Shown piece after piece: positions 45,025 through 56,938 of a stretch of DNA of 64,000 nucleotides. The number at the start of each line of letters is the position of its first letter. The stretch's first letter is position 1. The stretch comes from Anodontia alba (Eukaryota; Mollusca; Bivalvia; Lucinida; Lucinidae). Made by a program: the position numbers and the translations under genes. The stretch covers positions 23,577,275 through 23,641,274 of the forward strand of contig OZ024827.1 in NCBI GenBank assembly GCA_964016985.1, in the 5' to 3' direction. The notes under the pieces are model-generated. The model did no database searches and was not told where the DNA came from. It saw only the letters and a program-made list of their open reading frames with translations.

Positions 45025-45215
45025 TCTTACCGAGTATAGTTCGTCAGCGAAGGTTTTGAATTTACAGACATGATGAAATGCGCGGCGATTTCCCTCAACA
45101 TGCATTTTAAAGACTTACGGCTGCATAATACACTGTTCTATACGAATATTTTCTTTTATATGCAGAAAAAACATTAGCACGAACGCTCGAAAGATGTCTG
45201 GTAAAATATAAAATG
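45025..45215 (+). repeat. Dispersed repeat (family H), copy 1
   Basis: ATTCTTACCGAGTATA, GAAATGCGCGGCGATTTCC, ACATGCATTTTAAAGACT, CTATACGAATAT, TAGCACGAACGC; the same order at 48,990-49,162. Confidence 0.75.
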
Positions 45216-45334
45216 TGACATTCAAACTAGTATCTTAAAATTTGCAATCAAACTTTTTCTTACGGGTTAGTCGTAGCAGCCATATTGGACGAAAAATCAA
45301 ACATTTTTGCTGTTAATGTTAATCATTCTAATAT

Positions 45335-46525
45335 TGGCGGAGTTATGCCCCTTTCGTCTTTGCCTTCATTTCAGTGGGTAAACCTTGTCAACACGATGTC
45401 TTACAAACCGCATGAGCTAGAATCTTGATATTTTGCACACAGTTTAGAATCAATGCTAAGGTGACCCGATTAAGTTCTGTCAAATGGCAGAGTTTTGGTC
45501 CTTTCAGCATTGCCTTTATTACAATGTTAAAACATTGTCAACACGATATCCAGAAAAACTGCTTGAGCTATGATTTTGATATTTTGCTCACATTTTAGAA
45601 TCAATGTTAGATGACCTGAATAACTTTTTTATCATATTCCATAAAATATTGACTGAGTTATGCTAATTTTCGGACTTTGCCATGATAGTAGCTGGAAAAC
45701 CTTGTCAACACGATATCTAGAGAACCGCTGGAAGTAGGAGCCTGATATTTTGCAAAATATTTGGGATCAGTTTTTAGATGACATGATTATGCCCCCGACT
45801 TCGAAGAACATGAGGGAGGCATATTGGTTATGGCATGTCCTTCCGTCTGTCTGTTTATCCTTTTCACTTGAAAATGGTCAGAAATGATTGAGGCTAGGAT
45901 ACTGAAATTTTATATAAAGCATCGGCATGAAAAATAAGCGGGCCTGTATTTTTTTCATATTTCATTCGGGGTTTTCTTTGTGGAGTTATTCCCCTTTTCC
46001 GACAGGCATCTGATGGAAGACGGTGAGTACCCTGTTTGAGCAACTTTTCATACAGTTTTATACCGATCGGTTTGAAACTTTGCAGGCTCTTTTGTCTTGG
46101 TCCGTATATATGCATGTGATTTTGGCAGTGTCGGCAATTCAAGATTTGTCACTTTTTGGACTTTCGATTTAGCCGTTTGGGTGCTTAGATACCATTAAAA
46201 TGCACTACAGTAGGTACCTAGTGTGTGAAAATCCTCCTCCTACAGTTTGATACCGATCAGTTGAAAACTTTGCGGCATTGACATTATCGTCAATTTAATA
46301 TTTGTTATTATTACGGTTTATAAACTTAGCCATTTCTGTCCGTCTATCCGTCAGAGCTAGGATCTTGAAATATTATATACAGTATCAGTATGAAAAATAA
46401 GCGAGCAGTGTTTTTTTTTTTTTTTTTTTTTTTTTTCTTTGCTTTTCTGTCGGAAGAGTTGCGGCGAGTAGTGCACATAATGTCTATTCTGGCTAACCAT
46501 GAAAAATCATGTCAAAAATTCTGAG
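45335..46525 (+). repeat. Family T, second copy
   Basis: Collinear with 25,640-26,885: about three ~165-bp units, then the non-tandem module (CCCGACTTCGAAGAACATGAG, TTTTCTTTGTGGAGTTATTCC, GCATCGGCATGAAAAATAAG) ending GGCGAGTAGTGCACATAATG. A T-tract lies at 46,409-46,435 where the other copy has only TTTTTTTCG. Confidence 0.85.
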
Positions 46526-46616
46526 ATTTCACATGGGACCTTCTGTCAAAAGGGTAACCTTCTTAGGTTGAAAAGTTTCCCATCAAAGCGATACCTAATA
46601 GGTTTACCATTGTCGC

Positions 46617-46890
46617 CATGTTAAAGCACTTTTACAGCTAGCTAACTTCACTCTGGGTCCCGCTGCTACTCTTAATACAGAAATACATAAAACTCTGGTT
46701 CGCATAAAGGCTCCCAACTCAGTCAATGCATCAAAGCAAAAACATAAAAATCAAATTAATCACTATAATAAACAAAGACGAGTACTCATGGCTAATTCTA
46801 CTGTATGCCAGAGTAAATGAAAACCAATAGTTGAACCACGGCGGGCCAAGCCAGAGACATATCGTCAAGCCCCAACCCACTGGTTAAGAT
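46617..46890 (-). mobile_element. 3' UTR of the Penelope-type RT element, cut short
   Basis: On the minus strand this runs from the RT stop codon through GGCTTGACGATATGTCT to GCTGTAAAAGTGCTTTA, matching 14,867-15,115, then stops at 46,617 without the last ~320 bp. It ties the tail family to this RT. Confidence 0.85.
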
Positions 46891-47850
46891 TTACGAAGAG
46901 GCCGTCATTGATTCTGAGGCCCGAACCGCCGTCGTGCAATTAAAGAGTGAAGCATAGCCATCAACAATGATTGGGTTGACAACTAGGCATGCAGTCTGCC
47001 GCATAATATCCAGGATATAGCCAATTCTTTTATAACGGTTAATAAATCTTCTGATTTGCTCCGAAAAGTTAGATTTACCTACAATTTTTTTTTTAATTCT
47101 GTACACTAAGTCACCGTAAAATTCTGGTTCCGATATACCTTGTTGTAGAAGTGTTTTCAGACTGACGCTACATTTTTCTAACAAGGCACTGTGTCTGCGA
47201 TAAAATTTCGAAAACGCCTTACGAAGTTTAAAATAACGATAGCCCTGCCTAAGAAGTTTGGCAGTAAGAGCTTTATTACGGTAGTCAAAGTCATTAAGAT
47301 TTGAAGAAGCTCCGGCGAATCTAATAAGTTGAGATATGTATACCCCATATGAGGTACGCCGGGGAACATGGTCATCCAGAAAAGAGAAATTGACTATATC
47401 AAAATCAAAATCGTCCCGTTTATCATAAATTTTGGCGGAAACTGTATCATTAGATATACATAGATTCAAATCCAAAAAAGGTGCCTCGGTATCAGAAGAA
47501 TTTGCTCTATTTAATTGGAGTTCTGTAGGGTATATCCGGTCCACCATTTGGACAAAGTAAATATTGTCAATATTTAATAAATCATCAAGGTATCTTGAAG
47601 TTGAATAGAAAGCTTCAATAATGTCAGCCTGATTTTCACGTGAGAGAGACTTAATGAAATCTCTCTCATAACAAAAAAGAAACAAATCTGCAAAAAAAGG
47701 AGCAAAATTAGTTCCCATCGGTATACCAATAGTTTACCTATAAAGTTTAGTTCCAAATCTAATAAAAATAGTACCCAAAAGACAAACAAGGGCATCACAG
47801 ACTTTTTGACACGACCATAAATTGTGATTATTGTATACATCTGGAGTGAA
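46891..47850 (-). pseudogene. Penelope-type reverse transcriptase, C-terminal part
   Basis: Minus-strand frame 46,891-47,718 gives MGTNFAPFFADLFLF, TSRYLDDLLNI (catalytic DD), APFLDLNLCI, KIYDKRDDFDFDIVNF and YGVYISQLIRFA. The same frame continues upstream through one TAA (where Gln is expected, after GTKLYR) into KVCDALVCLLGTIFIRFGTKLYR to about 47,850. I recognise this RT type (GTN.AP..ADLFL with Y(L/I)DD) from many marine invertebrate genomes and place it with Penelope-like RTs, with some doubt about the exact clade. No endonuclease domain follows. The RT palm N-terminal half is missing, replaced by an RTE fragment. Confidence 0.8.
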
Positions 47851-48180
47851 AAAAGCCTTCTGTTTTTGGTATTTCTCTTCAAGGAGTCCCTGAATTTCTT
47901 TGTCATTCTCATCAAACCAATCTTGGTGTTTGCGAAATACTGTTCCTAGGGAATTCTCTTGCTGAAGAGTGAACGGTGTCTCTGGAGACTGTCCAGCTCT
48001 CATCTACATCTTCTGAATTGTTTTCCAGAGCATCTAAACGGCTGCAGAGATCGTTGACGAATGCTTGCCTCTTGCTGTCTTGTTTCAGCTTGGAGGCATC
48101 TAATTTCTTTGGCACCTTCTTGCCGTGTGGTCGTCGTACAGGCTGAATGCGCAGGTTGAGTTTGCTGACAACAAGCAAAT
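47851..48180 (-). pseudogene. RTE/BovB-like LINE fragment (endonuclease-RT linker)
   Basis: Two overlapping minus frames give VVSKLNLRIQPVRRPHGKK, SKRQAFVNDLCSRLDAL, and after a frameshift near 47,960 FRKHQDWFDENDKEIQGLLE and KYQKQKAFF. This is the region after the endonuclease of RTE-clade elements whose host copies are often misannotated as craniofacial development protein 2-like. It joins the Penelope-type RT within one open frame (KAFFTPDVYNNHNLWSC), so the two make a chimeric frame of about 90 codons. Confidence 0.8.
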
Positions 48181-48224
48181 ATCCTGGTTTGGGCAGCTCC
48201 TGTGCTATATACAGGTATAAAACC

Positions 48225-48480
48225 TTGAATTATGTAAATGTCTTTTCTAAAACCACTTGACCAATTTTCTCTAATTTTACATGGGGCCATCTGTCGAAGG
48301 GATGTTTACGCTTTGTTCAAATGGTTCTGCATCATTGAACAAGATGGCTGCCATGCCCATATATGGTAAAACACTTAAAGTCTTCTTCTCCAGTACTATG
48401 AAAGCTTTGAGGCTGAATCTTGGTATACAACATCGTGGACTCAAAGTCTACCAGGTTTGTTCAAATGATGAGACTAGGAT
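48225..48480 (+). repeat. Dispersed repeat family D, copy
   Basis: TTGACCAATTTTCTCTAATTT, GCCATGCCCATATATGGTAA, TTCTCCAGTACTATGAAAGC, CTTGGTATACAACATCG, TTCAAATGATGA. Same order as 27.1 and 27.6 kb. Confidence 0.75.
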
Positions 48481-48644
48481 GACCTGTAACCGTCTTATGG
48501 TATGGTCAATTTTGTGTCCCAGCTGCTGTGGCAAAACTGGAACACTGTTGCATGGCATGGCATATGCCATATAGCGAATAGTGATCCACGGTTCTATTGT
48601 TTTATTTATTTATTTATTCATTTTGTTTGCTTGTTTGGTTATTT

Positions 48645-48722
48645 CTATTTCCTCTTCCTCTTGGTTTCTGGGAAGGGCTGCGGTTTGTGATTGTAGTACT
48701 CCGTGGACTTTTCTCTTACCTT
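48645..48722 (+). mobile_element. Retroelement 3' tail, terminal ~75 bp
   Basis: TTCCTCTTCCTCTTGG to CTCTTACC plus TTTG, immediately followed by a longer copy in the same orientation. Confidence 0.8.
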
Positions 48723-48984
48723 TGTTTTCTCTTTGTTGCTTTGTGGTTTATTCTACGAGGCGATTTGTTTTAAGTCTTGCCTTGTGTTATTTTGTTCTTG
48801 TATTTTTCAGTCCTTTTAGCATTGCGATTACCTCGCTTGGCGTAGAGAGAGCTAATCTTAGTGCTTTTCGTACGTTTGTTCGATTTGCGCTTGTTTGATT
48901 TTTTTATTTCCTGTTCCTCTTCGCGCATGGGATGGGTTGCTGCTTGTAATTGTGGCACTCCCTGAACTATTCTTTTACCTTTTT
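48723..48984 (+). mobile_element. Retroelement 3' tail, second tandem copy
   Basis: TTCTCTTTGTTGCTTTGTGG to TTTTACC plus T-run, with more divergence than other copies (GGGATGGGTTGCTGCTTG). Head-to-tail with the preceding copy, as at 16.6-17.2 kb. Confidence 0.8.
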
Positions 48985-48989
48985 TTCGT

Positions 48990-49162
48990 TCATATATTCT
49001 TACCCAGTATAATTCTTTAACAAAGGTTTTGCAATTATGGACAGGAAGAAATGCGCGGCGATTCCTCTATACATGCATGTTAAAGACTAATTAGTAAGTA
49101 CAATACAGTATTCTATACGAATATATTTGATTGAAAAATTACTAGCACGAACGCCGGTAAGA
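48990..49162 (+). repeat. Dispersed repeat (family H), copy 2
   Basis: Collinear with 45,025-45,215, starting right after the T-run of the retroelement tail. Confidence 0.7.
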
Positions 49163-51240
49163 TATTGTGGCCAGGGCAGCTTGCCTCCTTCCCCCCATAC
49201 CCGGGAATTGAAGATACCCTGGCGGGCAGTTTGCCCCCGGCCTCAAGAAAACCTGACACAACTTAATTCAGTAAGTGTTTTTTTCTTCTTTTTAATAAAA
49301 ATCCTTATAACAGAAACACGGCAGAACTGATTTTCATGTACATATGCATCATTTACTGGATAGGAGGAAATCGAGAACCTCAAAAGCTTCCACCTAAGCC
49401 AGAAAACCTGACAGACTCCATTCCAAAAGATAATTTATCACTCAATAGACTTTCCTATTGACCAGTCATTTGAATATTCATAATATTGATCATTAACTGT
49501 TTTTCTCTAAACTGGAAGGGTTGGGGGACAATATACCGTGGCCTAAGCAGCCTGCCCCCACCCCTTCTCTAAACTGAAGGTGTGTGTATGTGAGCATGTG
49601 TGTATAGGGGGGGAGGGGGGGGGGAAGAAGGAGATGCCATGGGCTGGGCAGCTTGCCCCACCCCCACCTCTAGAAAACCTGACAGAACTTTATTCAGAAA
49701 GTTTTTTCTTCTTCTTCTTCTTCCTTTTAAATGAATTAGGTGCATATTCATCTTTTACCTGATAGGATACGGTTTTAATTGCTGGATAGTCCTGGAAATT
49801 GAGTGGCACAGATATAGGCTTTAGAAGCTTGCATCTATGCAAGGAAACTTGGCAGACTCAGAAGATAGTTTATCAATTTAAGTAGACTTTCCCATTCAAC
49901 AATCATTTAAATATTCATAATATTTGTACATGTATTGACAATTATCTGATTTTCTCTAAAAGGGAAGGGATGGGGGGAGGGGGTGGCGAAGGGAGGGGGG
50001 AGGGTAAGATATCATTGCCTGGGCAGATTTACTCAGATTTCCTAGTTTTCTGGCATGGGTGCAAACTTCTAAATTTCAATATTCATAGCGACCAAAAGCT
50101 GGCAAACTCCAAATACAGGGGATAGTTTATCACTTAATTAAACTTTCCTGTTGGATATTCATTTCAATATTCATACCGACCATAACCTATTTTTCTCTGA
50201 ATGGAGAAGCGAGGGGATGCGATACAGAAAACAAAATAGATACAGTAGCCTGTGGCGCCAGCTGCTCCTAGGCTGTCCACCCCCACCCACCAGCCCCCAT
50301 CCACCCTCCCATGACGGGCCCTAAGGATGAGGGAAATTGAGGGTCAGATATAGCAGCTTTGGAAGCTTGGCAGAATACCTGCCTGACTTCATTCCAAAAG
50401 TTACTTTAAATAGAATTTGCGGTTGAACAGTCATTTGTCTGTTCATAATATTGACTTTTACCTATTTTTCGTGTTTACAAGATTATTTGAGGCTAGGAGC
50501 AAACTACACGTGCCACAGTATTTTGGCCCCAATCCTTTCCCGTAAAGAGAAAAATAGGTAAAAGCAGGTATTGTTACAGTTGTAATGTCCAGGCATTTAA
50601 AAATTATCTTCAGAATGATTAAAATCTTTTCTGATCCCAGTTTGCCTAGTTTCCATGGTGTGTGTGTGGGGGGTGGGAAGGGGTTGGGGGGTGACGAGAG
50701 AGAGGCGGGGGGGGGGGGGAGTGCGGGGCAAGCTAGCTGCCCAGGCCAGGATATTTTGATTAAATAGATTTTCTGATATGAGTTTACCCATTTTTCCAGG
50801 GGTGCGGGGCAAGCTGCCAAGGCGAGTTTATCTTACTCACCACCCCAGCCTGTCTGAAGAAAGAAAGCTAATGGTAAATAATAGAAATATAAAAATAATC
50901 AAATAACCTGTTAAATGGGAAATGATTTAAAAAAGATAAAAACAATTACCTGAGTTTTGTTTACAAGATTTTCTGAGGCGGGTTGGGTGGGTGGGGTGGG
51001 GGGAAGGGCAAGCTGTCCAGGGTAGGGTATCTAACTTCCCACCCCTTCTTGTCTGAAGAAAGACAGGAAATAGTAATTAGCGGAATTAATCAAATGTCCT
51101 GTTAAATGTGAAATTCAAATAGTTAAGATAAAAATAGTATTCTGAAACTTTATTTACAAGATTTTCTGAGTCTGGGAGCAGACTGTTAGTGCCACAGTAT
51201 TTTGGCCCCAACCCTTCCCATAAAGTGAAAACAATAGTTG
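49163..51240 (+). repeat. G-rich ~350-400 bp repeats, block 1
   Basis: Units share CCACAGTATTTTGGCCCCAA, AGGTAAAAGCAGGTATT, a G-run segment, GGCAAGCTGCCCAGGCCAGG, GTATCTTA and CAAGATTTTCTGAGG. The first part (49,163-50,450) is more diverged and carries GGGAGGGGGGGGG runs (49,609-49,622; 49,965-50,010; 50,670-50,722). The frames here are compositional. Confidence 0.75.
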
Positions 51241-51299
51241 TCAGAAGACAACAAAGCTCGCCGGAAAGGTCTAATCGGATAAGCAAACAATCTTTATCA

Positions 51300-52460
51300 A
51301 ATATTAGAGATTAAATGCAGAACTTAAACTTATATGACAGAGTATGACCTGACTTTGATGTCTGAAGAATGTCAAAACTGAGGGTTGAGATATATGCCAT
51401 TGAAATATCTTCCCTTAGGTTGGTGTGGACAAAATATGAAAGCTGCATCTTACATGCTGAATCCCATAGGTTGGTGTGGATGAAATATGAAAGCTATTTC
51501 TTACATATTCAGCAGACATGTACTTTTCAAAACTTAAACACAGCTGTTAATGACAAAGTATGACTTGACCTTGATCTAGGCAAAAGATCAAACTGAGGAA
51601 GAGATGTGTACTATTGAAAGGTCTTACCCTAAGGTAGGTGTCAGACAAATATTAAAGCAGTATCTTGAATACTTCAGCAGTTACGAACACTTTTCAAAAC
51701 TTAAACGCAGAGCTCAAACATGGGTTTAAATGACAAAGTATGACCTGACCTTGACCTAGGCAGAAGGTCAAATCGAGAAAGAGTTGTGTTATATTGAAAG
51801 GTCTAATCCTAATGTTGGTGTGGGCCAAATATTAAAGAAGTATCTTGAATACTTCAGCAGTTAAAAACACTTTTCAAAACTTAAACGCAGAACTCAAACA
51901 TGGGTTTAAATGACAAATTATGATCTGCCCTTGACCTAGGCAGAAGGTCAAACTGAGGACGGGATGTGTGCTATTGAAAGATCTTACCCTAAGGTAGTTG
52001 TGAGCCAAATGTTAATGTGTTACCTTGAATACTTCAGCAGTTACAAACACTTATCAAAACTTAAACGCAGAATTCCAACATGGGTTTAAATGACAAAGTA
52101 TGACCTGACCTTGACCCGGGCAAAAGGTCAAACTGAAAAAGGGGTGTGTTCTATTAAAAGGTCTTACACTTATGTTGGTGTGGGCCAAATATTAAAGGGG
52201 TATCTTGAATACTTCAGCAGTTACAAACATTCTCAAAACTTAAACGCTTAAGGAGTGTGTGCTATTGAACGGTCTAACCCTAAGGTTGGTGTGGGCCACC
52301 TATTAAATCTCTATCTTGAATACTTCAGTAGTAACAAACACTTTTCAAAACTTAAACGCAAAACTTAAACATGGGTGTAAATGACGCGGACGCGGACGCC
52401 GACAGACGCCGACGCCAATGACTGGGTGACAACATGAGCTCTTCAGGGACGTAGTCCCGG
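51300..52460 (+). repeat. 180-bp satellite array inside the G-rich block
   Basis: TCTTGAATACTTCAGCAG recurs at exactly 180-bp spacing (51,664, 51,844, 52,024, 52,204), with AAACTTAAACGCAGAACTCA, ATGACAAAGTATGACCTGAC and AGGTCTTACCCTAAGG. The array ends in GACGCGGACGCGGACGCCG and GGCGAGCTAAAA, then the G-rich repeat resumes where it had stopped at about 51,240. Confidence 0.9.
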
Positions 52461-52464
52461 CGAG

Positions 52465-54165
52465 CTAAAAATAGGTAAAAGCAGGTACTGCTACCATTCA
52501 AATGTCTGTGCATTAGAATTTTCAGTTGAAAATGATTAAATTGCATTCTGATCTAAATTTGCAAGTTTTAAGGGTTCAGGTAGGGGGGGGGGGGGGCGGA
52601 GGGGTGGGGGAGGGGGTGGTGGGGCGGTGCAAGCTGCCTAGGTTAGGGTATCTTATCCCATCCCAGCCTGTCTGAAGAAAGTTAGATTATATTAAATCAC
52701 AGAACTATTCAAATGACCTGTTCAATGTAAAATTATTTAAAAAAGATCAGATTAGTATTCTGCTGTTTAAATTTTGTTTACAAGATTTTCTGAGTTTGGA
52801 AACAAACGTCTTTGGCCACAGTATTTTGGCCCCGTCTAGCATTTTCCCATAAAGTAAAAAAGAAGGTGAAAGCAGGAACAACTGCCGTTCTAATGTCGGT
52901 GCATTACAAATTTAATTTGTAAATGATTAAATAGCTTTTCTGATCTGAGTTTTGCAAGTTCCCAGGGGTATGGGGCAAGCTGCCCAGGCCAGGGTATCTT
53001 CACCCCTGGGGTGGTGGGGATCAAGCTGCCCAGGCCAGGGTATCTTACGCCCACTATTTCCTGTGTGAAAAAAGATAGATAAAAATAAATAATATATATA
53101 TATTTAAATGACTTGTTAAATTGGAAATTCTTTTAAAAAGGACAAAAATAATTTTCTGAACATTGTTTACAAGATATTCTGAGGTTAGGAACAAATTTCT
53201 CGGGCCACAGTTTTTTTTTACCATTACATCTATCCGTAAAGAGAAAATTTGGTAAAAGCAGGTATTACTACAATTCTAATGACCATGATTTAGAAATTCA
53301 TGTTTAAAATGATGTAAAAACTTTTCTGATCCGAGCTTGTCGAGTTTCTATGTGTGTGAGGCAAGCTGCCCAGGTCAAGGTGTCTCATCCCCCATCCTTT
53401 CCTATGTGAAGAAAGATAGAACAAAAGTAAATAATAGAAATATTCAAATGGCCTGTTAAATGGGCAATTGTTTAAAAAAAAAGAAAAAAAATATTTTCTT
53501 AACTTTGTTTGCAAGATTTTCTGAGACTGGAAGCAAACACCTAGTGCCACAATACTTTAGCCTAACACCTTCCCGTAAAGAAAAAATAGGTAAAAGCAGG
53601 TTTTACTTACTTCTTATGTCTATGCGTTAGAAAATTATGTTTAAAGTGATCTAATAAGCTTCCTGATCTAAGTTTGCCCAGGCCAGGGTATCTTCAACCC
53701 CGGGGGATGGGGTGCAAGCTGCCCAGGCCAGTGTATCTTAACCCTCCCCCTTCCTGTATGAAGAAAGATAGGTAATATCAAATCCTGGAGTTTCTCTAAT
53801 GACCCGTTCAATGGAAAATTTTACTAAAAGAGATAAACTGTCTTTCTAAACTGTGTCTGCAAGGACTTCTGAGTTTAAGAGGGAATGCTTAGGCCACAGT
53901 ATCTTAGCCCCATCCTCCTCCCATAAAGAGAGAGAGAGAAAAAAAAAAATAATGAAAACATACATTAATATTGTTATGATAATTGTGCGTTAGAAATTTG
54001 TTATAAAAAATATTGTTTTGTTTGCCAGGTTTTCCTGGGTGGGGGTGGGGGCAAGCTGCACAGGGGGGATGGGGGCAAGATTCCCCGGTGTATCTTGCTC
54101 CCCACCCCCCCACGGGGGACAAGCTGTCCGGGTGCGGGGGGGGGGGGGGGGGGGGCAAGATATAA
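52465..54165 (+). repeat. G-rich ~350-400 bp repeats, block 2
   Basis: Continues block 1 with units starting near 52,780, 53,165, 53,515 and 53,825. G-runs lie at 52,583-52,620, 54,040-54,075 and 54,136-54,152. The opposite strand shows Pro-rich artefactual frames. Confidence 0.75.
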
Positions 54166-54944
54166 GCTTTTACACCGGCAAAACCTTGATATTGACAAAG
54201 CGACAACCATTAACCGAGCCACAACAAATGTACCGCAGTAGTTGAGCGCTTAAATTACTTGGGGTATTTTGGACACTTGAAGAATTTTCTCGCCGATAGT
54301 AAGCATTCGGTCCTCCTGGTAGCCTCTTTTGACTAACAAATGATGCCAGTGTTCCGCTTGTGATTTTTGATCGTGCGTATGGCGATAAAACAATACAGAT
54401 ATCAAGATCTTTAACTTCAGTTCCGCAAAAAGCATAGTGTTGTTTCGTAAAACATATGTTGTAATGTGCAGTACAAAATAATCAAACAATACAGCTTACC
54501 ACATAATGTTGTCGTTTTATATCATAACGAGAATATCTATATCGAAATGAAATTAAAATGAAATAATGAACACGTGAAAACATTGGTTTTATCTACGTAA
54601 CTATTATGAAAAACAGTTTATAGTAAAAACTCGATCTTTTTGCATTTTTATGACAAAAATGTTGTCACGAGCAAAAAATAAATTGGGGGTGGGGGGGGGG
54701 GGGGGGGTACCAATACGCTTCCATACTCCCAAGGCACCAAAAGAAGGACAAATGAGGAAAAAATAAGAACAAAACAAATATCACATATTAAACAACAGAT
54801 AGCACAAACAAAGAAAAACTACAACAGAGGAACCACCTAGAAACGATAAAAAAAAAATACATAGCAAACTAACCGATATATACGATTCCTTGTATATCAT
54901 AAGCTCGAATAAATTCCTGGGTTGGCGAGTTCAAACGAGGTTCA
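54166..54944. other. Unassigned; G-run
   Basis: A G-run lies at 54,685-54,708. No coding sequence recognised. Confidence 0.4.
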
Positions 54945-55285
54945 ACTTCCTTAGTTTAAAACGTCATGGAAAACTCTCTAAAGGAGTTTTTCTTCAGCAT
55001 GACTTTGCAGGCATCCGCAGTTGCAAGGACGGCGTAGAGAGAAACGGGTATGAGATATTACCAAACCCCGCTTTTTTGCCTGATTGGTACCTAGTGATTA
55101 CATTTTGTTCCCAAACCTACGAAAAGATCCATGGAAGCCCATTCCGGTCCGATGAAGAAGTCACGGTGGTTGAGCAAAGGGCCCAGAGTCCGTCAGTTCT
55201 GAAAAGACTGAACTGGAAAACAATTTGTCTAAACGCATCAAGCTGGAAGGTAATTACAGGACGATCTCGGCCGGATGTAAGGTAG
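54945..55285 (+). pseudogene. mariner-like transposase, C-terminal fragment
   Basis: The frame reads KRHGKLSKGVFLQHDFAG (second catalytic Asp region), VERNGYEILPNPAFLPDW (degraded YSPDLAPSD motif), then FRSDEEVTVVEQRAQS and LNWKTICLNASSW. This is the order of the C-terminal half of mariner transposases, which cut and paste DNA at TA sites. The segment after PDW has lost the APSDY motif, the N-terminal half is absent and no TIRs are visible, so it is a dead fragment. Confidence 0.75.
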
Positions 55286-56388
55286 ACTTATTATTTACCG
55301 GCTTGCTGTTGTATTTTACAGGTTAGCCGGATGCGCGCGCATGAATTAATATTAACGTTGTATTTCCTTGATTCACTAATAAATTTGATGTAGATATAAT
55401 AAATTTATAATGGACTTTGAATTGAATTTATCGCAAATTTTACGGTTTAAGTGGTCATTTGTAAACCCGTTTGTATAATAAACCAATATTATTACTCTGT
55501 TACTACTTCAACACTGGAAACTGCTTTTTCCGTATTACCTTACATACCGTGACATATATAAATATTAAAACAAAAGTAACAAGCTTTTAAAATACCACAT
55601 GGCAAGATAAAGTCACTTTTATAGTAAAAATGCAGTAGTTATCTAGCAAATGTTCCTTTCTATTAATATGTTATAGTTAGCCAGGTCCAGTTCGATAAAT
55701 TATGTTTCCAAATAAAAAGTAGGTCAGACACGTAATAATTGTCTTTTTTATGCTTAGTGCTTACTGTATTATTCGTTGCTTTGATTTGTGTTGAAAGAAA
55801 AGGTACATAATATTCAAACCGGCTTATGGTATATGGCAATTAAAGCTTAAACAGTCTGCTTAGCGGTTGACCCAATTACGGCTGACCACTTTGCTTACCT
55901 TTTGAAATGCAAGCCAGTCGGTCGTGGCTTAGACTCTTATGATGGTCCCGACTTAAAAGCTATTCATAAGATTATCTGGATTGGAACTTTTATGCCCACC
56001 GGGTTTTTTTTTGTTTTCTTTTGCTCCAGTATTCCACTGGTGTTTGACATCGCACGGATCTCCCGGTATCTCAACACTTTGTTTCTGTTGATCCCTTATC
56101 AATGCCTCATTATCTTATTATAGGCTTTATCTGTGATTTATTTGTTGCCCGTAATGATTCATGGATGTGTAAAAGACTGCCAAGCTGTCCTAACAAATAT
56201 ATGTTTTACCACAATGGAAGTAAGTTGCAGAATTGGGATCCCGTAATGTTTAACGTAAGCCCTTCAGTAATTTATTACTGACCGTTCGTGGCGGTACTTT
56301 CATTGTGGCACTTTTTGTTAAATATTCTGTAGCATTTCACTTCCAAATATTATCTTTTAACAATAATTTAAGTTAAATATATATTTAG
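55286..56388. other. Nothing recognised
   Basis: A 73-codon frame at 55,902-56,123 starts with KCKPVGRGLDSYDGPDLKAI, which I do not recognise. Otherwise empty. Confidence 0.4.
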
Positions 56389-56389
56389 T

Positions 56390-56540
56390 TAAGTTTGGGT
56401 AACAGAGCCGACAACTCTGCTTGCCATCTGTTTTGTTTTTGTGGCTGTTTAATTGTATTTTTCTGCATTCCCCTTTGAGGTTAAGAAATTGCTGTGGATC
56501 CGATTGTATCAGTTCCTGAGTTCACTTATTTAACTGCTTT
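56390..56540 (+). repeat. Dispersed repeat shared with 21.1 kb
   Basis: AAGTTTGGGTAACAGAG, CCATCTGTT, GATCCGATTGTATCAGTTCC and CACTTATTT, in the same order as 21,095-21,225. Confidence 0.55.
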
Positions 56541-56938
56541 ACAGTCGAGCAAAGCGATATTCACTGTTTCTGACAAGCTAATACACGATGTGGCGCTTGA
56601 TAACGGTCAGAACATATATGACATCCGCGCAGTTTAGATGGCGCTTTATCTGTTCGCATATAACCAGATAAGGGACATGAGGATATCTGCTTTTATTAGA
56701 TAACTGTGCATGTTAATTCGAAAGATGCCTGTGAGATGGAGGGGTTAACGTTCCTTTATCATGGTGCGGCTCATATGTGTGTGCAACTGAAACTATGTAC
56801 CGCTCGCCCAAAGAGTTGGTACGACCTAGCCATAATAGTGCTTATCAGCCTTTTTAACAAATGAATGTGCTGATCTTTGGGGAGCGGTATATATGCGATC
56901 AATTAATATGGTATCGAGATAATCGATAACTGACCTGG
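56541..56938. other. Nothing recognised
   Basis: No supported feature. Confidence 0.4.

Noticed and set aside
50458..50820. 120-codon Pro-rich minus frame and similar ones at 49.6 and 53.9 kb
   Set aside because: They are the complement of G-run repeats, with no stops for compositional reasons.
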